DNA of 64,000 bases, from contig CAYPST010000010.1 of NCBI GenBank assembly GCA_964413425.1, positions 1 through 64,000 of the forward strand, written 5' to 3'. The first letter of the stretch is position 1, and every line of letters begins with the position of its first letter. The DNA comes from DATFLS01 sp964413425 (GTDB taxonomy: Bacteria; Fidelibacterota; JAANXI01). Below, piece by piece: positions 8,921-17,599 of the stretch. Below the pieces are notes generated by a model. The model worked only from the letters and a program-made list of their open reading frames with translations, searched no databases and had not been told where the DNA came from. A program made the translations under genes and the position numbers.

Positions 8921-9538
8921 ATGCGTCGATTGATCTTCCTGCTGGTGCTCTGCACAGCACACTTCATTTCCGCACAACCACGAGAAATCAATCCACTCAA
9001 TTTACGGTTTTCCGGTCAGCTTCATCCTTTGTTCCGGTATCAAACCAGTAATTACACCCAGCTTGACCTGCCATTTCGCATCGCCAGCGGGGAAGTGGAA
9101 GGCAGCATCGGTGAACTGGAGGTGAAGGGACGCGGAGTGCTGGAAACCCGCTGGTCGGAGATTCAGTTCATAGAGCCTGTGCTGCGGGAGCTCTATCTGC
9201 ATTGGTATCCGGAGTTCGGAGAAGTCAAAATCGGGCAATTGATTCACCGCTGGGGGCTGGCAGACGGCAGGAATCCCACAGATAACCTCTCTCCCTATAA
9301 CTTCTATTATCTATTTGAGACAGGAAATGAACGAAAGGTTGGGGAGCTCTCTTTGAGTATGACCGTGAATTTTGGTCGCTGGGATCTGGAAACCCTGATT
9401 GTCAATGCACACAGACCAAATGTCTTGCCGTTTGACGAGGAGGATCTTCCACTTACCACTGCACTCTATCGGCATTCTGAGCATACTCATATGCACAAAA
9501 CCATAAAGAAAAAGCAGGCAGGAAAGTGGGGCAATTGA
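8921..9538 (+). pseudogene. Outer-membrane beta-barrel protein, C-terminally truncated
   Basis: The gene begins normally: signal peptide MRRLIFLLVLCTAHFISAQ, then alternating amphipathic strands typical of a porin-like barrel. These include LYLHWYPEFGEVKIGQ and HRWGLADGRNPTDNL, which recalls the conserved WG..D motif of large barrel families. After about 185 residues it ends in a non-barrel tail (HTHMHKTIKKKQAGKWGN) and stop, whereas such barrels need 350-450 residues and an aromatic C-terminal strand. The downstream gene starts within 60 bp, so the 3' part is deleted. Exact family uncertain. Confidence 0.6.
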
Positions 9539-9594
9539 TTTGAGGGTATCCATAGAGATGAACCACGCGGCTTAACAAAAACAAGGGAGAAGTG

Positions 9595-10263
9595 ATGAAT
9601 TTACCATTCACCGCGGATGAATTTCTGGAAGTTTTCCGGCTGTATAACCTGAGTATATGGCCTGCCCAGATCGTCGCCTATCTCCTGGGGATCGGGGCGG
9701 TCATCCTGGTCCTCCGGCGCCGGAAGTATTCGGACCGGATCATCTCGGAAATCCTGGGGTTCTTCTGGCTCTGGATCGGCATTGTCTATCATCTCATGTT
9801 CTTCAGCGCCATCAATCCTGCGGCGAGAATATTTGGCGCATTTTTCATTCTGCAGGGATTACTGTTTGCCTGGCACGGCGTGGTGAAAAAGAATCTGCAG
9901 TTCGAGTTTGAGAATAATTTATATTCATGGACAGGGGCCGTTTTTATTCTGTATGCGTTGATTGTTTATCCGATCATCGGTACTATGGCAGGACATGGCT
10001 GGCCTTACAGTCCCATGTTTGGTGTGACGCCGTGTCCGGGCACCATCTTCACCTTCGGGCTCCTCCTGTGGACCGGTGAACGATTTTCAAAATGGATACT
10101 CGTCATTCCGTTCGTATGGTCGCTCATCGGGAGCTCAGCCGCAGTGTCGTTTGGGATATGGGAAGATTTGGGATTACTGGTTGCCGGCCTGGCGGGAGTT
10201 GCTCTGTTGATACTCCGGGATCGAAAGGTAATTCAGGGGACTGCGGCGGAAAGTTCGGCTTAA
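9595..10263 (+). CDS. DUF6064-family integral membrane protein
   Basis: A 222-residue polytopic membrane protein with about seven spans. The opening NLPFTADEFLEVFRLYNLSIWPAQ and the central motif GHGWPYSPMFGVTPCP are characteristic of DUF6064. Function unknown. The ATG at 9595 is preferred over the GTG at 9592 because of the spacing to GGGAG. It is the only intact gene between the truncated porin and the glycosidase. Confidence 0.75.
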   Translation: MNLPFTADEFLEVFRLYNLSIWPAQIVAYLLGIGAVILVLRRRKYSDRIISEILGFFWLWIGIVYHLMFFSAINPAARIFGAFFILQGLLFAWHGVVKKNLQFEFENNLYSWTGAVFILYALIVYPIIGTMAGHGWPYSPMFGVTPCPGTIFTFGLLLWTGERFSKWILVIPFVWSLIGSSAAVSFGIWEDLGLLVAGLAGVALLILRDRKVIQGTAAESSA

Positions 10264-10506
10264 GAGAGAACACAAACAAATTACGGAATCAGGCACTGTC
10301 GTCCTCAGGGATAGAACCGGTGTTCCGCCGGTGAATCCTGACCTGATCACCGACAGTGATTGCCCGGATCACCGGAAGAATAAAATAACCATTAGTCATC
10401 AAAGGGGTTCGCAAAGGAAGAATACGCTGAGTGGAAAGACTTCGTACCTGGATCGGCAGTCAGTAAATTATTTCCCAAAGACAATACAAAACAGGAGAGT
10501 AAGGAC

Positions 10507-12150
10507 ATGTCTGAAAAATTCGCATTCATGATTGTTGTGGTGTGTGCGATTGCCTTGCCAACCACCGGCTTGGGAGCTGATCAAACCGCTATCCGGACGA
10601 AGTTCGAAACCAGTTTCCGGAGCAGCAAAACCTATGAAAATCCCCTCTATGATGTGGAATCGTTTACCGTACAATTTACCTCGCCGACTGGTCGCGAGAA
10701 AAATATCCTGGGATTCTGGGATGGCGGCGCCACCTGGCGGGTGCGGTTCATGCCGGATGAACCGGGCACCTGGACCTATATCACCGAATGTTCCGATCAG
10801 GAGAATGCGGGCCTGCACCAGGTGAGGGGCTCCTTTGAATGCACGGACAATTCCAGTGAACACGAGATTTATACTCACGGCGCCATCAAACGTCCTCCCG
10901 GCTCCTATCATTTAACCTACAGCGATGGGACGCCCTTTTTCTACACGGCCTGTACTGCCTGGAACGGGGCGCTGAAATCCACGGAAGAAGAGTGGGATAC
11001 CTATTTGCAGAATCGGGTGGACAAAGGATTCAATACCATTCAATTCGTCACCACCCAATGGCGGGGAGGTGAGTCCAACCGTTTCGGACAGAAAGCCTTT
11101 GAGGGATGCGGCCGCATCCGGCTGAACGTGGAATTTTTTCAGCATCTGGATACCAAAGTGGATCGGGTGAACGAATACGGACTGGTGGCTGCTCCGGTGC
11201 TGCTGTGGGCGCTTCCCTTCGGGGAAGGGATGGAACTGAGTCCAGGGTATTATTTGCCGGAACGGGAAGCCATCCTGCTGGCACGCTATATGGTCGCTCG
11301 CTATGGGGGTAATCACGTGATCTGGATACTCGGCGGTGACGGCCGCTACGTGGAGGCCTTCGAACAGCGGTGGAAGAACATCGGCCGGGGCGTGTTCGGT
11401 GACGAGCATCCGGGCGTTGTGGCCCAACATCCGCACGGCCGGTCCTGGATTGGGAATGTATATGCCGACGAAGACTGGCTGGATATCTACGGCTATCAAT
11501 CCAGCCATAGCGCCAGTCAGGGAACTGTGGACTGGATCAACAAAGGTCCGGTGAGCGAAAATTGGCATCGCATTCCGGCAAAGCCGATTATCAATATGGA
11601 ACCGTGCTATGAAGAAATTCACTTTGCAATCTCCGCCGCAGATGTACGTAACGCTTCCTACTGGAGCCTCATGAACGCACCGGCAGCCGGAATTACCTAC
11701 GGTCATAACGGCATCTGGCCCTGGCTTCGTGAGGGAGAAGAAATTCTGAATCACCGGCACGAGCCGGGAGTGACTCCCTGGTACGAGGCGATCCATGCCC
11801 CCGGCAGCACCCAGATTGGCTATCTTTCAAAGTTCTTCCGGCAATTCGATTGGTGGGAGTTCCGTCCGGATCAGTCTCTGCTGGCAGAACAGCCAGGGAA
11901 GAAACAGTTTAATCACTTCATTTCCGCCACCCGCACAGGAGATTACGGCGTTATTCTCGCTTATGTGCCAGTGAAGTCCACGGTGAAACTGTATAATAGC
12001 AGGCAGTATCAATACGAAGGTCAATGGTTTGATCCGGTGGAAAACACCACTTCCGGGGCAAACGTGATGCATGAAGATGGAATCCTGGAAGTGACTTCTC
12101 CCAAAGAACAGGATATGGTGCTGGTTTTGAGACAGTCATTTCGGGAATGA
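10507..12150 (+). CDS. Secreted GH140-like glycosidase (DUF5060 + DUF4038)
   Basis: A 547-residue exported protein. The domains are a signal peptide (1-24); a DUF5060 beta-sandwich (about 28-110, with FWDGGATWRVRFMPDEPGTW); a DUF4038/apiosidase-like TIM barrel (about 115-440, with RPPGSYHLTYSDGTPFFY, WILGGDGR and the later INMEPCYE, where the Glu is a candidate catalytic acid/base or nucleophile); and a C-terminal collagenase-type beta domain (about 455-545). GH140 members cleave apiosyl or related branched plant glycans; the actual substrate is unknown. GGAGAG precedes the start. Confidence 0.8.
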   Translation: MSEKFAFMIVVVCAIALPTTGLGADQTAIRTKFETSFRSSKTYENPLYDVESFTVQFTSPTGREKNILGFWDGGATWRVRFMPDEPGTWTYITECSDQENAGLHQVRGSFECTDNSSEHEIYTHGAIKRPPGSYHLTYSDGTPFFYTACTAWNGALKSTEEEWDTYLQNRVDKGFNTIQFVTTQWRGGESNRFGQKAFEGCGRIRLNVEFFQHLDTKVDRVNEYGLVAAPVLLWALPFGEGMELSPGYYLPEREAILLARYMVARYGGNHVIWILGGDGRYVEAFEQRWKNIGRGVFGDEHPGVVAQHPHGRSWIGNVYADEDWLDIYGYQSSHSASQGTVDWINKGPVSENWHRIPAKPIINMEPCYEEIHFAISAADVRNASYWSLMNAPAAGITYGHNGIWPWLREGEEILNHRHEPGVTPWYEAIHAPGSTQIGYLSKFFRQFDWWEFRPDQSLLAEQPGKKQFNHFISATRTGDYGVILAYVPVKSTVKLYNSRQYQYEGQWFDPVENTTSGANVMHEDGILEVTSPKEQDMVLVLRQSFRE

Positions 12151-12194
12151 AGCCATAAAAAAGTGAGAGTGTATTCTGAGATAAGGAGGCTTCA

Positions 12195-13451
12195 ATGATG
12201 GAAAGATGTTTATTCAGATGGTTTATCTTTGTATTCGCCACTGTCAGTATGCTGGGATGTAACAGGCAGGTTTCCCTGGAAACGAATATTTCAGCCGGCA
12301 TGTTTCAGCATCACTTTATTACCCGGGATCTGCCGGGCGACCAGGGGTGGGGATACGGAACGCCTGCCATGGCCGATTTTGATAACGATGGTGATCTGGA
12401 TTATGCCTTCTGCGTGCGAAATGACAGTCTATACTGGTTCGAGAATCAGGGAGGGCAAACATGGGTGAGACACACTGCGGGTGAAATCCCCTTGCGCACC
12501 CTGGGAGCGACAGTGACAGACGTCGATAATGACGGATGGCAGGATATTGTCATCGGCGGTTACTGGTACCGGAACAGTCAGGATCCGCAAAATACACAAT
12601 TCGAGTTATACCGGTTCGATAATTCCATCGAAAATGAAATCCATGACATTGTAACTGCAGATATCGACGGAGATAATCAGCCGGATATCGTACTCACCGG
12701 GGATCACGAAGGAGCATTCTGGTATAGTATTCCGGAGAATCCCCGTCAGGATATGAATTGGCCCAAAACCACTATCACTCTGGCTGTGTTGCACGACAGT
12801 GTGGCCATCCACGCAGGATTTTTTCCTCGGGGTGTGGATGATCTGGATAATGACGGGGATGCCGATATCGTTTTGCCGGATCGCTGGCTCGAGAACCGGG
12901 AGCGTGGCCAGAGGTGGATCGAGCACTCAATTCCGTTCGGTAAACGGGGACCATGGGGATTGTCTTCCCGGAGCTGGATAACTGATCTGGATGAAGATGG
13001 CGACAATGATATCGTCATGGTAGACTGTGATCAAAAGGCTTCCAGAGGAGCCTGGCTGGAAAATAATGGCGATCGGCCACCGACCTTTACTGCCCATTTC
13101 CTTCCCATGAGTGCACCCGGAATTCGGGGGTCATTCCATTCGCTCTACGTGGGAGATTTTGACCTGGACGGGGACCTGGATATTTTTACCTGCGAGCAGG
13201 AAGATTCCGCCATTCTGCCGGAAGGAGCGCCGCCTCGCTGGTATATCTGGGAAAATGTCAGTTCCGCTGAACATATTCAGTTCAGAGAGCAGGTCATCCA
13301 TGACGCCCGGCTGGGAGGGCATGATGCGCTGGTCGGTGATGCCGATGGCGACGGGGATCTCGATATCTTCTCAAAGATATGGAACGTCTGGGACAGCAAC
13401 GGTAATCAGGGCAGAGAGCATGGTGATTTTCTGGAGAATCTGATGAAATAG
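12195..13451 (+). CDS. FG-GAP/VCBS-repeat lipoprotein
   Basis: A 418-residue surface or periplasmic lipoprotein. The signal ends in a lipobox-like SMLGC (Cys about residue 22). The rest is repeated integrin-alpha-like propeller blades, each with a Ca-binding loop such as DFDNDGDLDY, DVDNDGWQD, DLDNDGDADI, DLDEDGDNDI and DADGDGDLDI. AAGGAGG lies 6 bp before the ATG. It lies 44 bp after the glycosidase and may share its transcript. The family is often involved in binding; no catalytic domain is visible. Confidence 0.85.
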   Translation: MMERCLFRWFIFVFATVSMLGCNRQVSLETNISAGMFQHHFITRDLPGDQGWGYGTPAMADFDNDGDLDYAFCVRNDSLYWFENQGGQTWVRHTAGEIPLRTLGATVTDVDNDGWQDIVIGGYWYRNSQDPQNTQFELYRFDNSIENEIHDIVTADIDGDNQPDIVLTGDHEGAFWYSIPENPRQDMNWPKTTITLAVLHDSVAIHAGFFPRGVDDLDNDGDADIVLPDRWLENRERGQRWIEHSIPFGKRGPWGLSSRSWITDLDEDGDNDIVMVDCDQKASRGAWLENNGDRPPTFTAHFLPMSAPGIRGSFHSLYVGDFDLDGDLDIFTCEQEDSAILPEGAPPRWYIWENVSSAEHIQFREQVIHDARLGGHDALVGDADGDGDLDIFSKIWNVWDSNGNQGREHGDFLENLMK

Positions 13452-13801
13452 ATGGGAATGTGTACGCCGCTCTCCGGCCCGGTCATTGATTCGTGGATAA
13501 TTACGCGGAACACACAAAATGGTATTCCGCATTCTCCGAGTGCATAACAAACCATCCGGAAGCCCAGGCCGGGTCTTTGAAAGGCCGCGAGGAATAAATG
13601 TCTGTTCAGGTACTTTCGCATTTATCCAGAACTCTCTCCCCTGATACCTCAGCCATTGGGGATTCTGTATGTGCCTGTTTTTACACCGGACGAGAAGGAA
13701 GAAGTCCGCGGTTGTGGCTGAACTTCCGCACAGTACGTTGTTTCAGGGTTGGCTTGTGCCCGTTAATTTGAGTATGAGAGTGCATCAACAGGAGCGTTCG
13801 C
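13452..13801. other. 350-bp intergenic gap
   Basis: Between the two FG-GAP genes. I see no gene, terminator or named repeat here; presumably it contains the promoter of the downstream gene. Confidence 0.5.
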
Positions 13802-16204
13802 ATGCTGCATCAGGAACAGTGGAAGTTATTCATAAGAATTATCGTCGTATCCGGATTGTTCTCAGTTCATGGGATATTCGGACAGGCAAAGTTCATCAGG
13901 CAGACTCTCGATTCTGATCACGGGATCGTTGCGGTATGCGACCTGAATAATGACGGACAGAACGACGTGGTAAAGGCCGCTTCCGGAGGAGAATCGCTGG
14001 TGCTCTATCGATATGTGGAACCGGGGTCGCTTGTCAAGCATGTTCTTCTCAGAGATGTCCGGTTCCGCGGCGACCGGATTGCCAGCGGGGATATCGATAA
14101 TGACGGTGATATAGATCTGGTCGCCGGATTGAATGTAGCCCCGCCGAATGAGGAGGAACAGTATGCGATAGTGTGGCTCCAAAACCCACTGCCCGAAGGT
14201 GACCCGACCGCGGAAAGCAGCTGGACGATTCAGACCATCGGGTCGCAGAACGAGTATGTCAAAAACATAGCACTTGTTGATATGAATCGGGACGGGCATC
14301 TGGATGTGGTCACCCGTGCTCAGAGAGAGACAGCACTCTATCTCCAAACGAACACTTCCACCTGGCATAAGGATTTGGTGCTTGAACACGAGAGCCGTGC
14401 TGGCATGGGTGTGGGTGATCTGGATAATGACGGTGGTGTGGATATCGTTTTGAATGGATTCTGGTTCGAGAATCCGGACAATCCGACCTATCAGGACTTT
14501 CAGAGACACGTGTTCGACGAGAAATGGTTCACACCAGTCGATTATTCCTGGCGGGATAATAATGCCGAAGTGAAAGTCGTCGACCTGAACCAGGATAACC
14601 TCCTGGACATCCTGATTTCTCACTCTGAGCTTCCTGGTTATCCGATCTCCTACTACACTGCCAACCCGGTTGAAAATATCAGGAAGGATCACTGGACCGA
14701 GGTCAGGATCACATCACAATTCAATTTCTGCCAGACCCTGGATGCCGGTGATGTCGACAATGACGGAGATATTGATGTGCTGGCAGCCAAATTTCAGCGC
14801 AATCCGGAGGAAGGCGAACAGTGGACCAATGCCCCGCCGTTTCCTGTGGTACTCTATGAGAATAAGGACGGCATCGGACTGGAATGGCAGCCAACGATTA
14901 TCGCCGAAGACGGTATGTATGCCGGTGTTCTTGGTGATGTGGGAAGCGATGGAGATCTGGATATTGTGGGATCCGGAAGTTACTGGAGAGGACCATTGCA
15001 CTTCTGGGAAAATACGCTGGCGGATAATCCGTTATCGCTGGATGCCTGGACATATATTCTTGTTGACAGCAGCCGAGGCAAGTGGGGAGATTTCGATGAG
15101 CCGGAGTGGTTGAAGTACTTCGGGCTGGATATGGCCGACGTCACAGGAGACGGCTACCAGGATATTGTGTCGGGTCGCTATTTTTATCGCAATCCGGGTG
15201 GAGATATGAACCGGTTCTGGCCCCGGGTAGATCTGGGCCTGAATGTAGACGGGATGTTGTTCGTCGATGTGGACGGCGATGAATACGGAGATATTATCGG
15301 AACAGCTTTCCCCGAGGTTTTTTGGCTGGAGGCCAGCGATAGAGAGGGAAGTTCCTGGAATGCACATCATATCGGCTACCTGAAGGAAACCGATCACATC
15401 AACGGGCAGGGATATGCTTCTGCGCAAATTGTCCGGGGCGGCAAGCAGGAACTTCTGCTAACTGCCGGAGATGGAATATATTATCTGGAAATTCCCAACC
15501 GTCCGGAGCGGGATCAATGGCCTGCCACCTTAATTGCTCCCTCCGCCTATGCGGAGGGAATCGCTGCCGGTGATATCGATCGCGACGGGGATATCGACGT
15601 AATCGGCGGGTATGTCAGCGGCGGAGAGAAGCTGGTACCCGGGACGGGCGACATCCGCTGGGATAATACTACGGTGGCCTGGTGGGAAAATCCCGGCGAT
15701 GGGAGCGCGAAATGGACCCGGCACGATATCGGCGAAGCAACCCAGGCCGACCGGTTCGAACTGGGCGATATCAATGGCGACGGCCGAACTGATGTGATTA
15801 TCAGTGAGGAACGATATCCCGGCACCGAGCCGAATGCCAGCCTGCATTGGTTTGAGGCACCGGAGAATCCCAGAGATGGCAGGTGGGTGCGACACACGAT
15901 ATTTACCGGATATTCTCTGAATAATCTCGATGTTGCTGATCTGGATCGGGACGGCGATCCGGACATCATCACCAATGAACACAAGGGCCCGGCAGAGAAA
16001 ACGCTGATCTTTGAAAATAACGGCGGTGGGCATTTTATTCAGCATATCCTCGGACGCGGCAAAGAAGCCCACCTCGGTGCGCAGGCGGCCGATCTTGATG
16101 GCGACGGTGATCTTGATATCGTCAGTCATGCCTGGGACGAGCATCAGTACCTCCATCTCTGGAGGAATGATGCCATTCCCGATATCAACTCCAACCAACC
16201 GTAG
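13802..16204 (+). CDS. Large secreted FG-GAP/VCBS-repeat protein
   Basis: 800 residues with an N-terminal hydrophobic signal (about residues 9-27). Long runs of integrin-type blades follow, each with a D-x-[DN]-x-D-G loop (DLNNDGQND, DIDNDGDIDL, DMNRDGHLDV, DLDNDGGVDI, DVDNDGDIDV, DIDRDGDIDV, DLDGDGDLDI). The blades are too many for a single seven-bladed propeller, suggesting two propellers in tandem. AGGAG is 7 bp before the ATG. It is paralogous in architecture to the preceding lipoprotein; no enzymatic domain seen. Confidence 0.85.
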   Translation: MLHQEQWKLFIRIIVVSGLFSVHGIFGQAKFIRQTLDSDHGIVAVCDLNNDGQNDVVKAASGGESLVLYRYVEPGSLVKHVLLRDVRFRGDRIASGDIDNDGDIDLVAGLNVAPPNEEEQYAIVWLQNPLPEGDPTAESSWTIQTIGSQNEYVKNIALVDMNRDGHLDVVTRAQRETALYLQTNTSTWHKDLVLEHESRAGMGVGDLDNDGGVDIVLNGFWFENPDNPTYQDFQRHVFDEKWFTPVDYSWRDNNAEVKVVDLNQDNLLDILISHSELPGYPISYYTANPVENIRKDHWTEVRITSQFNFCQTLDAGDVDNDGDIDVLAAKFQRNPEEGEQWTNAPPFPVVLYENKDGIGLEWQPTIIAEDGMYAGVLGDVGSDGDLDIVGSGSYWRGPLHFWENTLADNPLSLDAWTYILVDSSRGKWGDFDEPEWLKYFGLDMADVTGDGYQDIVSGRYFYRNPGGDMNRFWPRVDLGLNVDGMLFVDVDGDEYGDIIGTAFPEVFWLEASDREGSSWNAHHIGYLKETDHINGQGYASAQIVRGGKQELLLTAGDGIYYLEIPNRPERDQWPATLIAPSAYAEGIAAGDIDRDGDIDVIGGYVSGGEKLVPGTGDIRWDNTTVAWWENPGDGSAKWTRHDIGEATQADRFELGDINGDGRTDVIISEERYPGTEPNASLHWFEAPENPRDGRWVRHTIFTGYSLNNLDVADLDRDGDPDIITNEHKGPAEKTLIFENNGGGHFIQHILGRGKEAHLGAQAADLDGDGDLDIVSHAWDEHQYLHLWRNDAIPDINSNQP

Positions 16205-16280
16205 TTGACATACCACTGGCATGTTTCCGGGATAACCAATGTATTTCCAATGATCTTTGACCAAACGGGTATGTTGTTTC

Positions 16281-16314
16281 ACCAGCGGTCGGGTTCATCA
16301 ATAAACCCGCTGGT
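16281..16314 (+). terminator. Hairpin downstream of FG-GAP gene, possible terminator
   Basis: ACCAGC(16281-16286) pairs with GCTGGT(16309-16314), and an inner GGGTT/AACCC pair extends the stem. No T-run follows, so this is a weak terminator call. It lies about 80 bp after the stop codon. Confidence 0.3.
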
Positions 16315-16338
16315 GCGTTGAGGACGATTTGCGAAGAA

Positions 16339-16599
16339 CTGCTGAGATCCGGTGGAGTGCTGCTGAGTCTTTGTGAAAGGCCGCTGACTTTCTGGGAATG
16401 GCCGCTGAGTTCCGGGGGAAGGTTGCTGCGGATCGGTGAATGGTGGCTATGTTCCGGGGATCGACTGCTGACTTTCGGGCATCACCTGCTGTATTTCGGT
16501 GAACGGCGGCTGTATTTCGGTGAACGGCGGCTGTGGTTCGGGGGACGACGGCTGAGTTTTGGTGGACGGTGGCTGTGCTTCGGTGGACGGTGGCTGACT
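16339..16599. repeat. 21-bp minisatellite, about 12.5 units
   Basis: Twelve consecutive units of 21 bp plus a partial unit. The best-conserved units read cggctgtatttcggtgaacg plus one G; earlier units are more diverged. Because 21 is a multiple of three, heptapeptide-repeat ORFs are open on both strands (for example RRLYFGE on + and PPSTEAQ on -). Neither has a start context or family, and the minus-strand one overlaps the TonB gene. Probably non-coding replication-slippage DNA. Confidence 0.8.
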
Positions 16600-16795
16600 A
16601 TGGAAGAAGGACTGCCGGGTATGGCTCGAAGGCGACTGATTTTCAATAGCCCTCAATGATATTTGTGGAATCGGGCGGCTTTTCTCATGGAGACTGATGT
16701 TTTTGTCGGCAGACCTATTCCAGGTACTGGCGGAGCTGAGAATTTGTTCGTTTTCTCTGAATTCTGCATCCGGGAAGGAAAGGGGAGAACTGAAG

Positions 16796-17449
16796 TTACT
16801 GTGCTCGGAACTCATATTGACGAATGACACGCAAAGCCATCTTCCCCTTGTTGGCGAGGGGCATATATTTCGAGCGAAAGGCGGCATCAATGGCCAGATG
16901 TTCCAGCTCCTGGTTACTGGTGGTATTCCGCAGCACCCAGACGCTGTCTACCAGCCCATCCTGGTTGACCAGCAATCCGAGCTCCACCAGACCCGATACG
17001 CCTTTTTTGCGAAGCCGATCCGGGTACTCCGGAATTGCTTCCACCACCGGGCGGGGGTTCCCGGCCCCGGGAAGCGCATGCTGCCGTCCGGTGCCCCCCA
17101 TTCCCATACCGGTATCGAACTCCTCCAGGGATACCCTGAATTCATCTATGGGAATCACTTCCGGCAAATCTTCCATGGGCACAGGCACCGGAACCTTGGG
17201 ACGGCTGGGAGTTCTGGGGGGACTTCCCTGGACGGTCGGAGCAATGTCCGGAACCACGGCGATGGTTGTGACTTCCGGAAGGTGTGATTGTGGGTGCCGG
17301 AAAGGGATGTGGAGGGCTGCAACCATCAGGATAATGGTTAAAAACAAGCTGCCAGCCAGTGCCATGCGCAAACGCAATTCATAAGCATTTTCCCGTTCGA
17401 ACAGATGGTCATTCTGCCGTTGCCGCATGGTATGGCTTCTTTTTAACAT
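16796..17449 (-). CDS. TonB-family energy-transducing protein (copy 1)
   Basis: 217 residues: a cytoplasmic N-terminus, one membrane anchor (about 30-48, MALAGSLFLTIILMVAAL), a Pro-rich periplasmic spacer (PSRPKVPVPVPMEDLPE), and a C-terminal TonB_C domain (about 135-217, with YPDRLRKKGVSGLVELGLLVNQDG). Such proteins transmit proton-motive force to outer-membrane receptors. An alternative start at 17428 (MRQRQ...) has a better purine-rich site. No ExbB/ExbD genes are nearby. A second TonB gene at 39033-39701 shares the PVPVxxEDLPE spacer motif. Confidence 0.85.
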   Translation of the reverse strand: MLKRSHTMRQRQNDHLFERENAYELRLRMALAGSLFLTIILMVAALHIPFRHPQSHLPEVTTIAVVPDIAPTVQGSPPRTPSRPKVPVPVPMEDLPEVIPIDEFRVSLEEFDTGMGMGGTGRQHALPGAGNPRPVVEAIPEYPDRLRKKGVSGLVELGLLVNQDGLVDSVWVLRNTTSNQELEHLAIDAAFRSKYMPLANKGKMALRVIRQYEFRAQ

Positions 17450-17599
17450 CTCGTCAGCAACTGAAATTATTTCAGGATTTGCCGGGACATACAGTGGCTG
17501 CTCCCAAGGAATCCCCCCGGTGATATTCCGGTTTCTTGGATTGAGTTCTTATGATTCGTGTTAATCCGTGTGACTTCCAGGTTACTCTACCGGTTATTT

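Noticed and set aside
16339..16599. Repeat-containing protein genes on either strand of the minisatellite
   Set aside because: The frames are open because the period is a multiple of three; no ribosome site, no family, and the minus-strand frame overlaps the TonB gene.
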